DNA of 6,181 nucleotides from contig JAQCNR010000186.1 of the NCBI GenBank assembly GCA_028274925.1, forward strand, positions 1 to 6,181, read 5' to 3'. Positions 1 through 5,199 of the stretch are shown here, in pieces (within the stretch, counting starts at the first letter, position 1; each line of letters opens with the position of its first letter). A model generated the notes under the pieces. It saw only the letters and a program-made list of their open reading frames with translations. It ran no database searches and was not told the DNA's origin. The DNA comes from Halovenus sp. (GTDB lineage Archaea; Halobacteriota; Halobacteria; Halobacteriales; Haloarculaceae). Made by a program: the position numbers and the translations under genes.

Positions 1-405
1 AACCCGCTCGTCGAAGACTGACTCCACGTTCCCAACCCCACGACCCCCCGCCTCTAGTCTAACCACTACCCGCTCGTCGAAGACTGACTCCCCGTTCCCT
101 AACGTAGGACTCCCCGCTTCTCGATGAACGACTACCCGCTCATCGAAGACTGACTGCTTGTTTCCCACCGCAGGACTCCCCGCTTCTCGATGCCGGATCC
201 CTTCCTCCCGAACTTGCGTGTCCCCGCTTCCCAACGACACCCCCCTGTTGGCATCCTCGAGACCGTTTGTCTCTGTGTTCAAGATTGCCCGCGCCCCCAG
301 GCGGGATCCACTCGTGGCCGGCACCGGATCGTGCGCGTTCCTGACTGGAGTCCGCGGTCCTGTGCTGATGGCTGGTGGTTCACCGGCAGTTGTCTCCAGC
401 CGCAT
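1..405 (-). CDS. Possible 3'-truncated repeat protein running off the left edge
   Basis: On the minus strand one frame stays open from position 537 to position 1, with its stop beyond the window. The first ATG in it is at 405; GTG codons offer other starts. The product would begin MRLETTAGEPPAIST, continue through a low-complexity part, and then carry three 22-residue repeats containing HREAGSP and ESVFDERVVV. About two thirds of the codons read between the ATG and the repeats end in G or C, weaker than the sound genes here. No TATA-like element or ribosome binding site precedes the ATG. I do not recognise a family. The uninterrupted frame across the repeats favours coding, but an open frame in GC-rich DNA can arise by chance. 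Confidence 0.3.
   Translation of the reverse strand, partial: MRLETTAGEPPAISTGPRTPVRNAHDPVPATSGSRLGARAILNTETNGLEDANRGVSLGSGDTQVREEGIRHREAGSPAVGNKQSVFDERVVVHREAGSPTLGNGESVFDERVVVRLEAGGRGVGNVESVFDERV
2..240. repeat. 66-bp tandem repeat, three full copies plus a shortened fourth
   Basis: Copies begin at 2, 68 and 134, exactly 66 bp apart. Each opens with ACCCGCTC(G/A)TCGAAGACTG. The motif TCCCCGCTTC recurs at 111, 177 and 221; the last interval is 44, so the fourth copy has lost 22 bp and fades out near 240. Copies 2 and 3 are closer to each other than to copy 1. The period is a multiple of three, so a reading frame survives through it: the minus strand gives a 22-residue repeat with the core SVFDERV. 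The plus frames meet TGA stops inside the array. It may be a coding minisatellite or a non-coding repeat. Confidence 0.85.
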
Positions 406-848
406 CACTGTCGGTTTGTGCCGCTCCAGTGTGACTGGCCCTGCTTGGCGCAGAAACGAGGCAGTACTGATCGCAGGGGGATAAGGACACACCGTGTCCC
501 ACCTACTGGGGCCGGTGTTCGGTGTATCTCTGGCCGGCTATGCTGTGCCAACTGTGTGCTGCCGCGCTGGCGCTTGACCGACGGGTTGCTCGCCTGTGCG
601 CTGTGGGTGGGTGGGCCGGTCGTTGGTCATCTGGCTCCCGTTGGCTGGCACCGTCCTATTTTGTTCACATGCTCTGTCGGACCCCTGTGGGTAGCTTTCT
701 TATTCTTATTATCAGTCGGCTTTTCAACAGACTAACCCTGCTACGTCTTGCGATTATACCGTTGACTGTCCGTAATCTAGAAGATTGGCCAACCGGTCTA
801 AGTGTAACCGTGACAGTAATCAGGAATTAATCGGACTAAGAATACATT

Positions 849-909
849 GACCGAACATGGCCCTATTGATACCAACAGTTTGCTGAGGAAATCGAGTTAG
901 CGTTCGGTC
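849..909. repeat. 8-bp perfect inverted repeat with 45-bp spacer
   Basis: The arms are GACCGAAC (849-856) and GTTCGGTC (902-909). The inner seven bases, ACCGAAC/GTTCGGT, are the same core found in the longer inverted repeat at 6074-6127, with a similar spacing (45 against 38 bp between cores). It may be the end of a small mobile element or a binding site; an 8-bp arm alone could be chance. Confidence 0.35.
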
Positions 910-966
910 GAAGCGCGCTTTCGTACCACTGGATGGCCTCCGTCTTTCGACGCTATTGTGAATTGT

Positions 967-996
967 CGGGGTCAAGCCCCGAGGCACTCTGCCTCG
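967..996. repeat. Two abutting hairpins
   Basis: The first pairs CGGGG (967-971) with CCCCG (977-981) across the loop TCAAG. The second pairs CGAGGCA (980-986) with TGCCTCG (990-996) across the 3-base loop CTC. They share two bases, so they would form alternatively or stack. Compact hairpins like these occur at the ends of IS200/IS605-type elements, but no transposase remnant was identified beside them. Confidence 0.6.
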
Positions 997-1041
997 AACT
1001 GTGTAAAATCGCTGGAGGTTGTGTACGCTATTGTCCGCCCG

Positions 1042-1063
1042 ACCCGCGCCTGAAGACGCGGGT
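1042..1063. repeat. 7-bp GC-rich hairpin
   Basis: ACCCGCG (1042-1048) pairs perfectly with CGCGGGT (1057-1063) around the loop CCTGAAGA. It ends at the base before the ATG of the small gene at 1064. The form resembles the subterminal hairpin of IS1341-type elements, an interpretation rather than an identification. No T-run follows, so it is not a typical terminator. Confidence 0.55.
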
Positions 1064-1225
1064 ATGCGCTCACACTATGTATCAACACAACCGCTCATCG
1101 ACGAGGGCGAGCAGGTGCGGCTGGTTGCTGTCGCGACGAGTTGGTATGACGGTCGCGTCTCGGTTGCGCTAACCGGGTGGTCGCGGATTGATTCCCCCGA
1201 GCGCGGCCGGTGGTGGGACGCGTAG
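1064..1225 (+). CDS. Small hypothetical protein, 53 residues
   Basis: The product starts MRSHYVSTQPLIDEGEQV and ends ERGRWWDA. From residue 13 onward most codons end in G or C and the composition (D, E, V, R, A) is haloarchaeal, unlike the flanking DNA. It has no signal peptide, membrane helix or motif that I recognise; the middle part, VRLVAVATSWYDGRVSVAL, looks like beta strands. A T-run begins 17 bp after the stop, which fits a transcribed gene ending here. In-frame TTG codons upstream (1019, 1031) would lengthen it. A TATA-like TAAAAT near 1004-1009 sits about 25 bp before the TTG at 1031, so the start is uncertain. It may also be the C-terminal piece of a larger lost gene. Confidence 0.4.
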   Translation: MRSHYVSTQPLIDEGEQVRLVAVATSWYDGRVSVALTGWSRIDSPERGRWWDA

Positions 1226-1241
1226 GCCAGCACGCACTCTC

Positions 1242-1248
1242 TTTTTTT
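1242..1248 (+). terminator. T7 run, candidate archaeal terminator
   Basis: Seven consecutive T residues lie 17 bp past the stop codon at 1225. Archaeal RNA polymerase commonly stops at T-rich tracts without needing a hairpin. It is the only such run close behind a gene in this window. Confidence 0.45.
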
Positions 1249-1286
1249 CCAGTCAATCGCTGTGGCGGCCGTGGCACTGTCCGTTA

Positions 1287-1306
1287 GCACTCTGGAGCGA
1301 GAGTGC
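1287..1306. repeat. Hairpin with 7-bp stem
   Basis: GCACTCT (1287-1293) pairs with AGAGTGC (1300-1306) around GGAGCG. The same GCACTCT heptamer also occurs at 1234-1240, just before the T-run. The function is unknown; it sits in the gap between the small plus-strand gene and the minus-strand nucleotidyltransferase relic. Confidence 0.45.
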
Positions 1307-1381
1307 GTTTACACCGTCCTGCCATACCCCACCGCTCTCGGCCTCCCGTTGGTCGGCCGGCAGCCACGACCGTCAGCGGCG

Positions 1382-1608
1382 GCGCCGCACCGTATCGGCG
1401 AGAGTCGCCTAGCACGCGCTGTCGTCAAGCACAAGCATGAACTTGTTCTCGACGTGCTCGTCCATCGTCAACAGCGCACGTGTGAGTCCCTGACGCGCGC
1501 GTTGCTGCGCGACGTAGATCGGGCTTCCCTTCGTACGCGTCGCCGTAGTGGCCGATGATGCGCTTTTTGAGAGATCCCACGACGACGCGCTGAGCAGTTC
1601 GCTTCCAA
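1382..1608 (-). pseudogene. Decayed sugar nucleotidyltransferase (AglF/RmlA-like), internal fragment
   Basis: Read on the minus strand, three frames together restore a familiar stretch of the nucleotidyltransferase family that makes UDP- or dTDP-glucose for glycan assembly. First comes LEAN (1608-1597). After a frameshift comes VVVGSLKKRIIGHYGDAYEGKP, split by position: VVVG near 1586-1575 and KRIIGHYGDAYEGKP to 1521. After a second shift at 1520 comes IYVAQQRARQGLTRAL, then DEHVENKFMLVLDD. A TAG at 1411-1409 interrupts it and the same frame goes on ATLADTVRR. Known haloarchaeal members read YxHQRxxxGLAHALL...FMLxLGDN in the same order. The N-terminal GxGTRLxP loop and the C-terminal half are absent, and the GDN motif reads DDS. 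At least two frameshifts and one stop make it non-functional. Remains may extend below 1382 but are too eroded to follow. Confidence 0.72.
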
Positions 1609-1663
1609 GCAACAATTCACCCCTACGACACGCGATCCAACACCGCCGTGGCCGCGACCGACC

Positions 1664-1672
1664 GGTATTATC
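1664..1672 (+). promoter_or_regulatory. TATA-like element for the 68-residue membrane protein
   Basis: GGTATTATC with core TATTA at 1666-1670 is centred 28 bp before the ATG at 1696. That spacing places transcription start at the start codon, giving a leaderless mRNA. This is the reason for preferring 1696 over the in-frame GTG at 1648. Confidence 0.55.
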
Positions 1673-1695
1673 ACTCGGCGAGCAGACACACGCGT

Positions 1696-1902
1696 ATGGA
1701 ACGCGTTCGCGCGCTGATAGCCGGCGTCGGGGTGGTCGTCGTCCTGTTCGGTGGGGTCACGCTGCTCCGGGTGCTGAGTCGATTCCTCCGCGCAGCGGCC
1801 TGGTTCGCCGAGACGGTCGCGCTGTTCGCGTTCGCGCTCTTGCTCGGCTACCTCACCTACCGTGTGCTGTGGGGCGGCAGCGACGATCCGCGGGTTCACT
1901 GA
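1696..1902 (+). CDS. Small two-helix membrane protein, 68 residues
   Basis: The product begins MERVRALIAG and has two hydrophobic segments, about residues 6-24 (glycine and valine rich) and 36-59. Between them is a basic, amphipathic stretch (RVLSRFLRAA), and the tail GGSDDPRVH is short and polar. It would sit in the cell membrane as a hairpin; with Arg at both ends of helix 1 the orientation is unclear. There is no catalytic motif and I do not recognise a named family. A longer version from GTG 1648 (84 residues) adds a polar N-terminus, but the TATA element points to 1696. The gene lies 115 bp before the DUF457 hydrolase on the same strand, and each has its own promoter-like element, so they are probably separate transcripts. 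Confidence 0.68.
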   Translation: MERVRALIAGVGVVVVLFGGVTLLRVLSRFLRAAAWFAETVALFAFALLLGYLTYRVLWGGSDDPRVH

Positions 1903-1987
1903 CGCACCGCTCCAGGCGCAGACCGGACCCGACAGCCGAACATGGCGCTGACGCGCTCGAAAGCCCCGGAAAGATCGAGGGAGCGCG

Positions 1988-1995
1988 TTTATATA
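1988..1995 (+). promoter_or_regulatory. TATA box of the hydrolase gene
   Basis: TTTATATA is centred about 27 bp upstream of the GTG at 2018. It is the best TATA match in the window and supports a leaderless transcript starting at that GTG. Confidence 0.7.
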
Positions 1996-2017
1996 CGGCC
2001 CAACCGAACGCCCGGGT

Positions 2018-2602
2018 GTGTTCCCCCTCGGGCATCTTGCCTTCGCGTATCTCTCCTACGTCGCCGCCGCGGCCCTCACGCGCAGACCCCTCCCGGCGCC
2101 CTGGCCGCTGGTGCCGCTCGCGTTCGGGAGCCAACTCCCGGACCTGATCGACAAGCCGCTGGCGTACTACGGCGTGATCGTCAGCGGTCGCTCGGCGGCA
2201 CACTCGCTGCTCGCGGCCGGCGTGTTCATCGCGCTTGTCACGGTCGCCGCCCGCGGAGTGCGGCGCCGGACGGACCCGGAGCACGTGTTCGGTCGGCTCG
2301 GCGCAGTCACTCCCGTGGCGTTCGCGATCGGCTACCTCTCGCATTTCGTCGGCGACAGCGTGCGGCCGGTCCTCGCCGGCAACTACGCCGATGTCAGCTT
2401 TTTGCTGTGGCCGCTGATCGACGCACCGCGGTACGCGGGTGACACCGTCGCCCCGTGGATACGGCTCCTCGAGATGTACATGCAACCACTCACGCACCCG
2501 AACATCCCAGTCATCATGGCCGCGGCGGTCGTGTTCGTGTCGCTCCGCGTCCGGGCCGCAGTGGCGGCGGACGCGGGGCCGGCCGACCGCGCCGACTCCT
2601 GA
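2018..2602 (+). CDS. DUF457/YdjM-like membrane-bound metal-dependent hydrolase
   Basis: The 194-residue product matches the pattern of the LexA-binding/YdjM (DUF457) family of membrane-embedded putative metal hydrolases. Conserved polar residues sit in short motifs between helices: H6 in PLGHLAF, P41-D42 and D45 in QLPDLIDKP, H62 in SAAHSLL, and H109 and D113 in GYLSHFVGDS. These would form the metal site. Hydrophobic stretches run about residues 62-78, 96-112 and 163-178, plus weaker ones near the N-terminus. The substrate is unknown for this family in archaea. The start is GTG, chosen because the protein then opens directly on the conserved His motif and because the TATA box is at the leaderless distance. 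The stop lies inside a 10-bp inverted repeat, and a TnpB relic begins about 30 bp later. Long open frames on the opposite strand here are byproducts of high GC. Confidence 0.82.
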   Translation: MFPLGHLAFAYLSYVAAAALTRRPLPAPWPLVPLAFGSQLPDLIDKPLAYYGVIVSGRSAAHSLLAAGVFIALVTVAARGVRRRTDPEHVFGRLGAVTPVAFAIGYLSHFVGDSVRPVLAGNYADVSFLLWPLIDAPRYAGDTVAPWIRLLEMYMQPLTHPNIPVIMAAAVVFVSLRVRAAVAADAGPADRADS

Positions 2603-2614
2603 CCGCGCGGTCGG
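2583..2614 (+). terminator. Strong inverted repeat across the hydrolase stop codon
   Basis: CCGACCGCGC (2583-2592) pairs perfectly with GCGCGGTCGG (2605-2614) around 12 bases that contain the TGA. There is no T-run after it. It could mark a 3' end or processing structure, or simply be the junction with the TnpB relic. Terminator function is a guess. Confidence 0.4.
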
Positions 2615-2631
2615 AGGAGGTGGTAGCGGCA

Positions 2632-2920
2632 ACTGTCGATGTCTGTAGACGGGTCGACACCCACCTTCTCCACCGCTTGAATCGGAACGATGACACCTCG
2701 GCAGACAGCGGACGGAAACCCTTGTCGAGTCTGAAAAATGGTGGGACGACCTGAAAAACGGTCGCTCAAAGCGTCTTCAACACCTACCCTGATGTGTTTG
2801 TGGCCGAGTTCACAGACAAGCCCCATCACCAGAAGTCAGCGACTTCTGGTTAGCAGTCAGAACTCCGAGAGTTCTGACGACACCCTCACGGAGCGAACGG
2901 CGTCAGCCGTGAGTGAGTAG
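2632..2920 (+). pseudogene. Internally deleted TnpB (IS200/IS605, IS1341-type) relic
   Basis: TnpB is the RNA-guided nuclease of IS200/IS605-type elements. Near 2632-2736 the DNA encodes VDVCRRVDTHLLHRLNR followed by NDDTSADSGRKPLSSLK, which resembles the N-terminal region of haloarchaeal TnpB (CRQVYNHxLYRLN...LPSLKKWWDDLK). At the A-run 2734-2738 the frame shifts by one and continues WWDDLKNGRSKRLQ (2739-2780). A later frame ends TLTERTASAVSE at TAG 2918-2920, like the tails seen on haloarchaeal TnpB proteins. The whole RuvC-like and zinc-finger core, roughly 300 residues, is missing, as is the extreme N-terminus. It is therefore a short deletion derivative that could still be moved by a transposase acting from elsewhere if its ends are intact. 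It starts about 30 bp after the hydrolase stop and ends about 245 bp before the SMC-like gene. Assignment rests on remembered family sequence. Confidence 0.65.
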
Positions 2921-2927
2921 GGTGGGG
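2821..2927 (+). repeat. Cluster of three strong hairpins at the TnpB 3' end
   Basis: ACCAGAAGTC (2828-2837) pairs with GACTTCTGGT (2841-2850) across AGC. GTCAGAACTC (2856-2865) pairs with GAGTTCTGAC (2869-2878) across CGA. CTCACGG (2885-2891) pairs with CCGTGAG (2907-2913), with an alternative inner stem ACGGC/GCCGT (2897-2901/2906-2910). A closing stem CCCCA (2821-2825) with TGGGG (2923-2927) would gather them into a cloverleaf. All base pairs named are perfect. The cluster overlaps the end of the TnpB relic, where the right end and guide-RNA scaffold of such elements normally lie. Confidence 0.8.
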
Positions 2928-2930
2928 TAG

Positions 2931-3131
2931 TTCACAGGCGCTGTCCACGAGGGCGCTCTGACTGTCTTCGTCTCGCCTCGTGTTCACAGACGATTGAAGA
3001 TAGCGGGCCCGCTTCCGACAGCGTGGAGTCCAAATTATGACACATAATGTATATAATAAAGATAAATTTTCTTAGCACTCTATCATACGAAGTCTGTTAC
3101 TTCTTCCTCAAAGCCGGTAGCTCGCAACAAG
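2931..3131. other. Gap before the SMC-like gene: palindrome and AT-rich tract
   Basis: No gene is visible. A perfect 12-bp palindrome AGCGGGCCCGCT lies at 3002-3013. An AT-rich tract follows from about 3029, with a small hairpin ATTATG (3034-3039)/CATAAT (3043-3048) across ACA and then TATATAAT (3050-3057). The tract could carry a second, distal promoter or mark foreign DNA. A short frame starting at 3047 overlaps the SMC-like gene in another frame and does not look like a real protein. Confidence 0.5.
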
Positions 3132-3134
3132 TAC

Positions 3135-3143
3135 ATTTAATTA
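3135..3143 (+). promoter_or_regulatory. TATA-like element of the SMC-like gene
   Basis: ATTTAATTA is centred 26 bp upstream of the ATG at 3165. No Shine-Dalgarno sequence precedes the ATG, so a leaderless transcript is the simplest reading. Confidence 0.6.
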
Positions 3144-3164
3144 CCGAGTTCCATTATTTGAACC

Positions 3165-5099
3165 ATGGCAGCGGATCAACTCAGTGGGGGAGAAATTCGA
3201 GCAGAGGTGGAGAACATCGGCGGGATCGACCAAGCGTCGGTGACTCTCCCACCCGGCGTTTCCATACTGACCGGCGAGAATGCGACGAACCGGACCTCGT
3301 TTCTCACGGCGCTCATGGCAGGGTTGGGGAGCAACAGAGCGTCTCTCAAGGGGGACGCAGAACAGGGGTCAGTAGCAGTCGACATCGGCGGGCAGACGTA
3401 CAGCCGGACGCTGAACCGACGAAACGGGACCGTCGCGTTCGACGGGGAACCGTACCTCGACGACTCCGAACTGCCCGATCTCTTTGCCTTCCTCCTCGAG
3501 AACAACGAAGCGCGGCAGGCGGTCGCCCGCGGCGATGACCTCAGGGAGATCATCATGCGGCCGGTCGATACGGACCAGATTGAGGCCGATATCGAATCGT
3601 GTAAGCGCGAACGACAGGATCTCGAAGACGAAATCGAGCGGCTCGATCAGATCGAACAGGAGCTCCCCGAGCTGGAAGCCGAGCGGCGCGAAAAACAGAG
3701 CGAGCTCGAAACGGCGCGCGAGGAGTTGACGACGGTTCAGTCCGAACTCGAGGGTCTCGACACGGGAGTCGAACAGAGCCGATCGCAGAAAAAATCGCTT
3801 GAGGAGGCGTTCCAACGGGTTCGAGACGCACGCTCGGAGCTTGAGGACCTCGAATTCGACCTCGAAACGGAACGCTCGACGCTCTCCGAGCTCGAAGCAG
3901 AGCGCGAGGAACTCGAGGAGACGCTCGCTGAGGCCGAAGAGCCAGCGGAGAGTTCAGATCGACTCGCCGGACGGATTCAGGAGCTTCGCGACCGCAAGCG
4001 GACGCTCGACGACACGATTAACGAACTCAGCAGCGTCGTCAACTTCAACGAGGAGATGCTCGAAGAGGAGGGGCTCGATATCGACCGCGACGTCGAGAGC
4101 CAGACCCCCGTCGACGGGCTGACCGCGGAGACTGAAATCGCCTGCTGGACCTGCGGTTCGGAGGTTTCGACCAGTCAGATCGAGGAGACCCTCGGTCGCC
4201 TCCGAACCCTCCGGTCCGACAGGCTCGAAGACCGCGGTGACATTCAGTCGGAGATCGAGGAGCTCTCCGAGCGACAGTCCACGCTTCGGGAGAAACGCCA
4301 AGAGATCGAGCGGGCGGAACGGAGGCTGACCGACGTCACCGAGGAAATCGAGTTGACCCGAGACCGTATCGATGACCTCGAAGAGCAGATCGAAACGCAG
4401 GAGTCGAAGATAGCCGACTTAGAGGAGAAAGCGGAATCGATCGAAGTCGAAGACCACGAAGAGACGCTTGAGTTACATCGCGAGTCGAACGAGCTCGAAC
4501 TCCGAGTGGAGCGTATCGAGTCCGACCTCGAAGACCTCACTGAGGAGATCGCCGACAGAGAAGAAGCGATCGAAGCCCGCGAGCAGCTCGAAGCGGACCG
4601 AGAGGAGCTCGCCGACAGGCTCACCGAGCTACGGACTCGGATCAAGCGGCTCGAGACGGACGCCGTTGACGCGTTCAACGAACACATGGAGACGGTACTC
4701 GATATCCTCGAATACGAGAACCTCGATCGTATCTGGATCGAACGTCGCCAGGCCGAGGTGCGGGAGGGTCGTCGCAAGGTGACGAAGACGCGTTTTGACC
4801 TCCATATCGTCCGGTCGGCCGCAGACGACACTGCGTACGAGGACACCGTCGATCACCTGTCCGAGAGCGAACGGGAGGTAACGGGCCTCGTGTTCGCACT
4901 CGCGGGATTCCTCGTCCATGACGTCCATGAGGTCGTCCCCGTTATTCTCCTCGACTCGCTCGAAGCGATCGACTCTGACCGGATCGCACGCGTTATTGAG
5001 TACTTCCAAACGCACGTTGAGCACCTCGTCGCGGCGCTACTGCCTGAAGACGCCGAAGCGCTCCCAGCCGACTACGCGTACGTCACAGACATCGACTGA
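3165..5099 (+). CDS. Archaea-specific SMC-related protein (Sph3-like)
   Basis: The 644-residue protein has the SMC/Rad50 plan. An N-terminal head half (1-140) carries VENIGGIDQASVTLPPGV and a P-loop-like GENATNRTS (37-45). A long acidic coiled coil runs from about 140 to 320. CWTC (C327, C330) lies at the exact midpoint like a Rad50 zinc hook. The return coiled coil runs to about 540. The C-terminal head half has LSESER (565-570) at the signature position and VILLDSLEAID (593-603) at Walker B and D-loop. Head residues ARGDDLREIIMRPVDT (about 120-135) are typical of the family. The ATPase motifs are degenerate: Arg43 replaces the Walker A Lys, Asn42 the Gly, Ser598 the catalytic Glu, and the signature lacks Gly-Gly. 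The role is presumably structural or chromosome-associated in the cytoplasm, perhaps as a dimer joined through zinc. The gene precedes an rdfA-family gene by 100 bp, a pairing I recall from Haloferax volcanii (sph3 and rdfA). Family call secure; function inferred. Confidence 0.88.
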   Translation: MAADQLSGGEIRAEVENIGGIDQASVTLPPGVSILTGENATNRTSFLTALMAGLGSNRASLKGDAEQGSVAVDIGGQTYSRTLNRRNGTVAFDGEPYLDDSELPDLFAFLLENNEARQAVARGDDLREIIMRPVDTDQIEADIESCKRERQDLEDEIERLDQIEQELPELEAERREKQSELETAREELTTVQSELEGLDTGVEQSRSQKKSLEEAFQRVRDARSELEDLEFDLETERSTLSELEAEREELEETLAEAEEPAESSDRLAGRIQELRDRKRTLDDTINELSSVVNFNEEMLEEEGLDIDRDVESQTPVDGLTAETEIACWTCGSEVSTSQIEETLGRLRTLRSDRLEDRGDIQSEIEELSERQSTLREKRQEIERAERRLTDVTEEIELTRDRIDDLEEQIETQESKIADLEEKAESIEVEDHEETLELHRESNELELRVERIESDLEDLTEEIADREEAIEAREQLEADREELADRLTELRTRIKRLETDAVDAFNEHMETVLDILEYENLDRIWIERRQAEVREGRRKVTKTRFDLHIVRSAADDTAYEDTVDHLSESEREVTGLVFALAGFLVHDVHEVVPVILLDSLEAIDSDRIARVIEYFQTHVEHLVAALLPEDAEALPADYAYVTDID

Positions 5100-5127
5100 C
5101 ACCAGACTCAGTCGGACACGCCTGCTA

Positions 5128-5145
5128 CCCCGGCCGATCGCGGGG
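5128..5145 (+). repeat. Short GC hairpin in the gap between the pair
   Basis: CCCCG (5128-5132) pairs with CGGGG (5141-5145) across 8 bases. It lies about 30 bp after the SMC-like stop without a following T-run. It might slow transcription or protect the upstream mRNA; the stem is too short to claim more. Confidence 0.35.
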
Positions 5146-5155
5146 CTGCCGACAG

Positions 5156-5178
5156 AGTTACACCGGTAACTTTGTAAC
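5156..5178 (+). promoter_or_regulatory. Palindrome plus third half-site at the rdfA-family promoter
   Basis: AGTTAC (5156-5161) and GTAACT (5166-5171) form a perfect inverted repeat around ACCG. A further GTAAC follows at 5174-5178. The expected TATA position for a leaderless start at 5200 is about 5173, inside this array. The sequence after it is AT-rich (TATAAAG at 5191-5197). The symmetry suggests a dimeric regulator binding over the core promoter, which would uncouple the second gene from the first. No regulator is encoded in the window. Confidence 0.45.
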
Positions 5179-5199
5179 GCTTAAGCAGAATATAAAGAT

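Larger units (their letters stand above)
406..1063. other. Stretch without a convincing gene
   Basis: The plus strand has overlapping open frames here, but their products are rich in Cys, Trp and Arg and unlike haloarchaeal proteins. Two short membrane-like peptides lie in different frames: one reading VSHLLGPVFGVSLAGYAV from about 494, and one reading ALWVGGPVVGHLAPVGW, ending near 735. They could be pieces of a decayed membrane-protein gene, but I cannot name it. From 740 to 930 the DNA is AT-rich, with short palindromes (TTGGCCAA at 785-792). The hairpins at 967-996 and 1042-1063 are listed separately. The stretch reads as eroded intergenic DNA. Confidence 0.5.

Noticed and set aside
158..830. 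Overlapping plus-strand open frames of 100-180 codons
   Set aside because: The products are rich in Cys, Trp, Arg and Pro, change character along their length, lack a promoter or ribosome binding site, and resemble no haloarchaeal family. Only a weak trace of membrane-like peptides was kept as a note.
1548..2147. Plus-strand 199-codon frame overlapping the small membrane protein and the hydrolase
   Set aside because: It overlaps two better supported genes, each with its own TATA element, and encodes an Arg/Ser/Pro-rich sequence typical of an off-frame reading.
1853..2632. Minus-strand 259-codon open frame
   Set aside because: It is the opposite strand of the DUF457 hydrolase gene; its length comes from high GC at third positions, and the His/Asp-rich product has no family pattern.
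2383..2829. Minus-strand 148-codon frame starting MMGLVCELGHKH
   Set aside because: The first part reads like protein, but it runs antisense through the TnpB relic and into the hydrolase gene, and no promoter is visible. The plus-strand TnpB reading explains the same DNA better.
2821..2927. CRISPR array
   Set aside because: The palindromic units differ in sequence and are packed without spacers of constant length.
4244..4846. Minus-strand serine-rich 200-codon frame
   Set aside because: It is the antisense of the Glu/Arg-rich coiled coil; GAG and GAC codons read backwards give Ser, Leu and Val runs.
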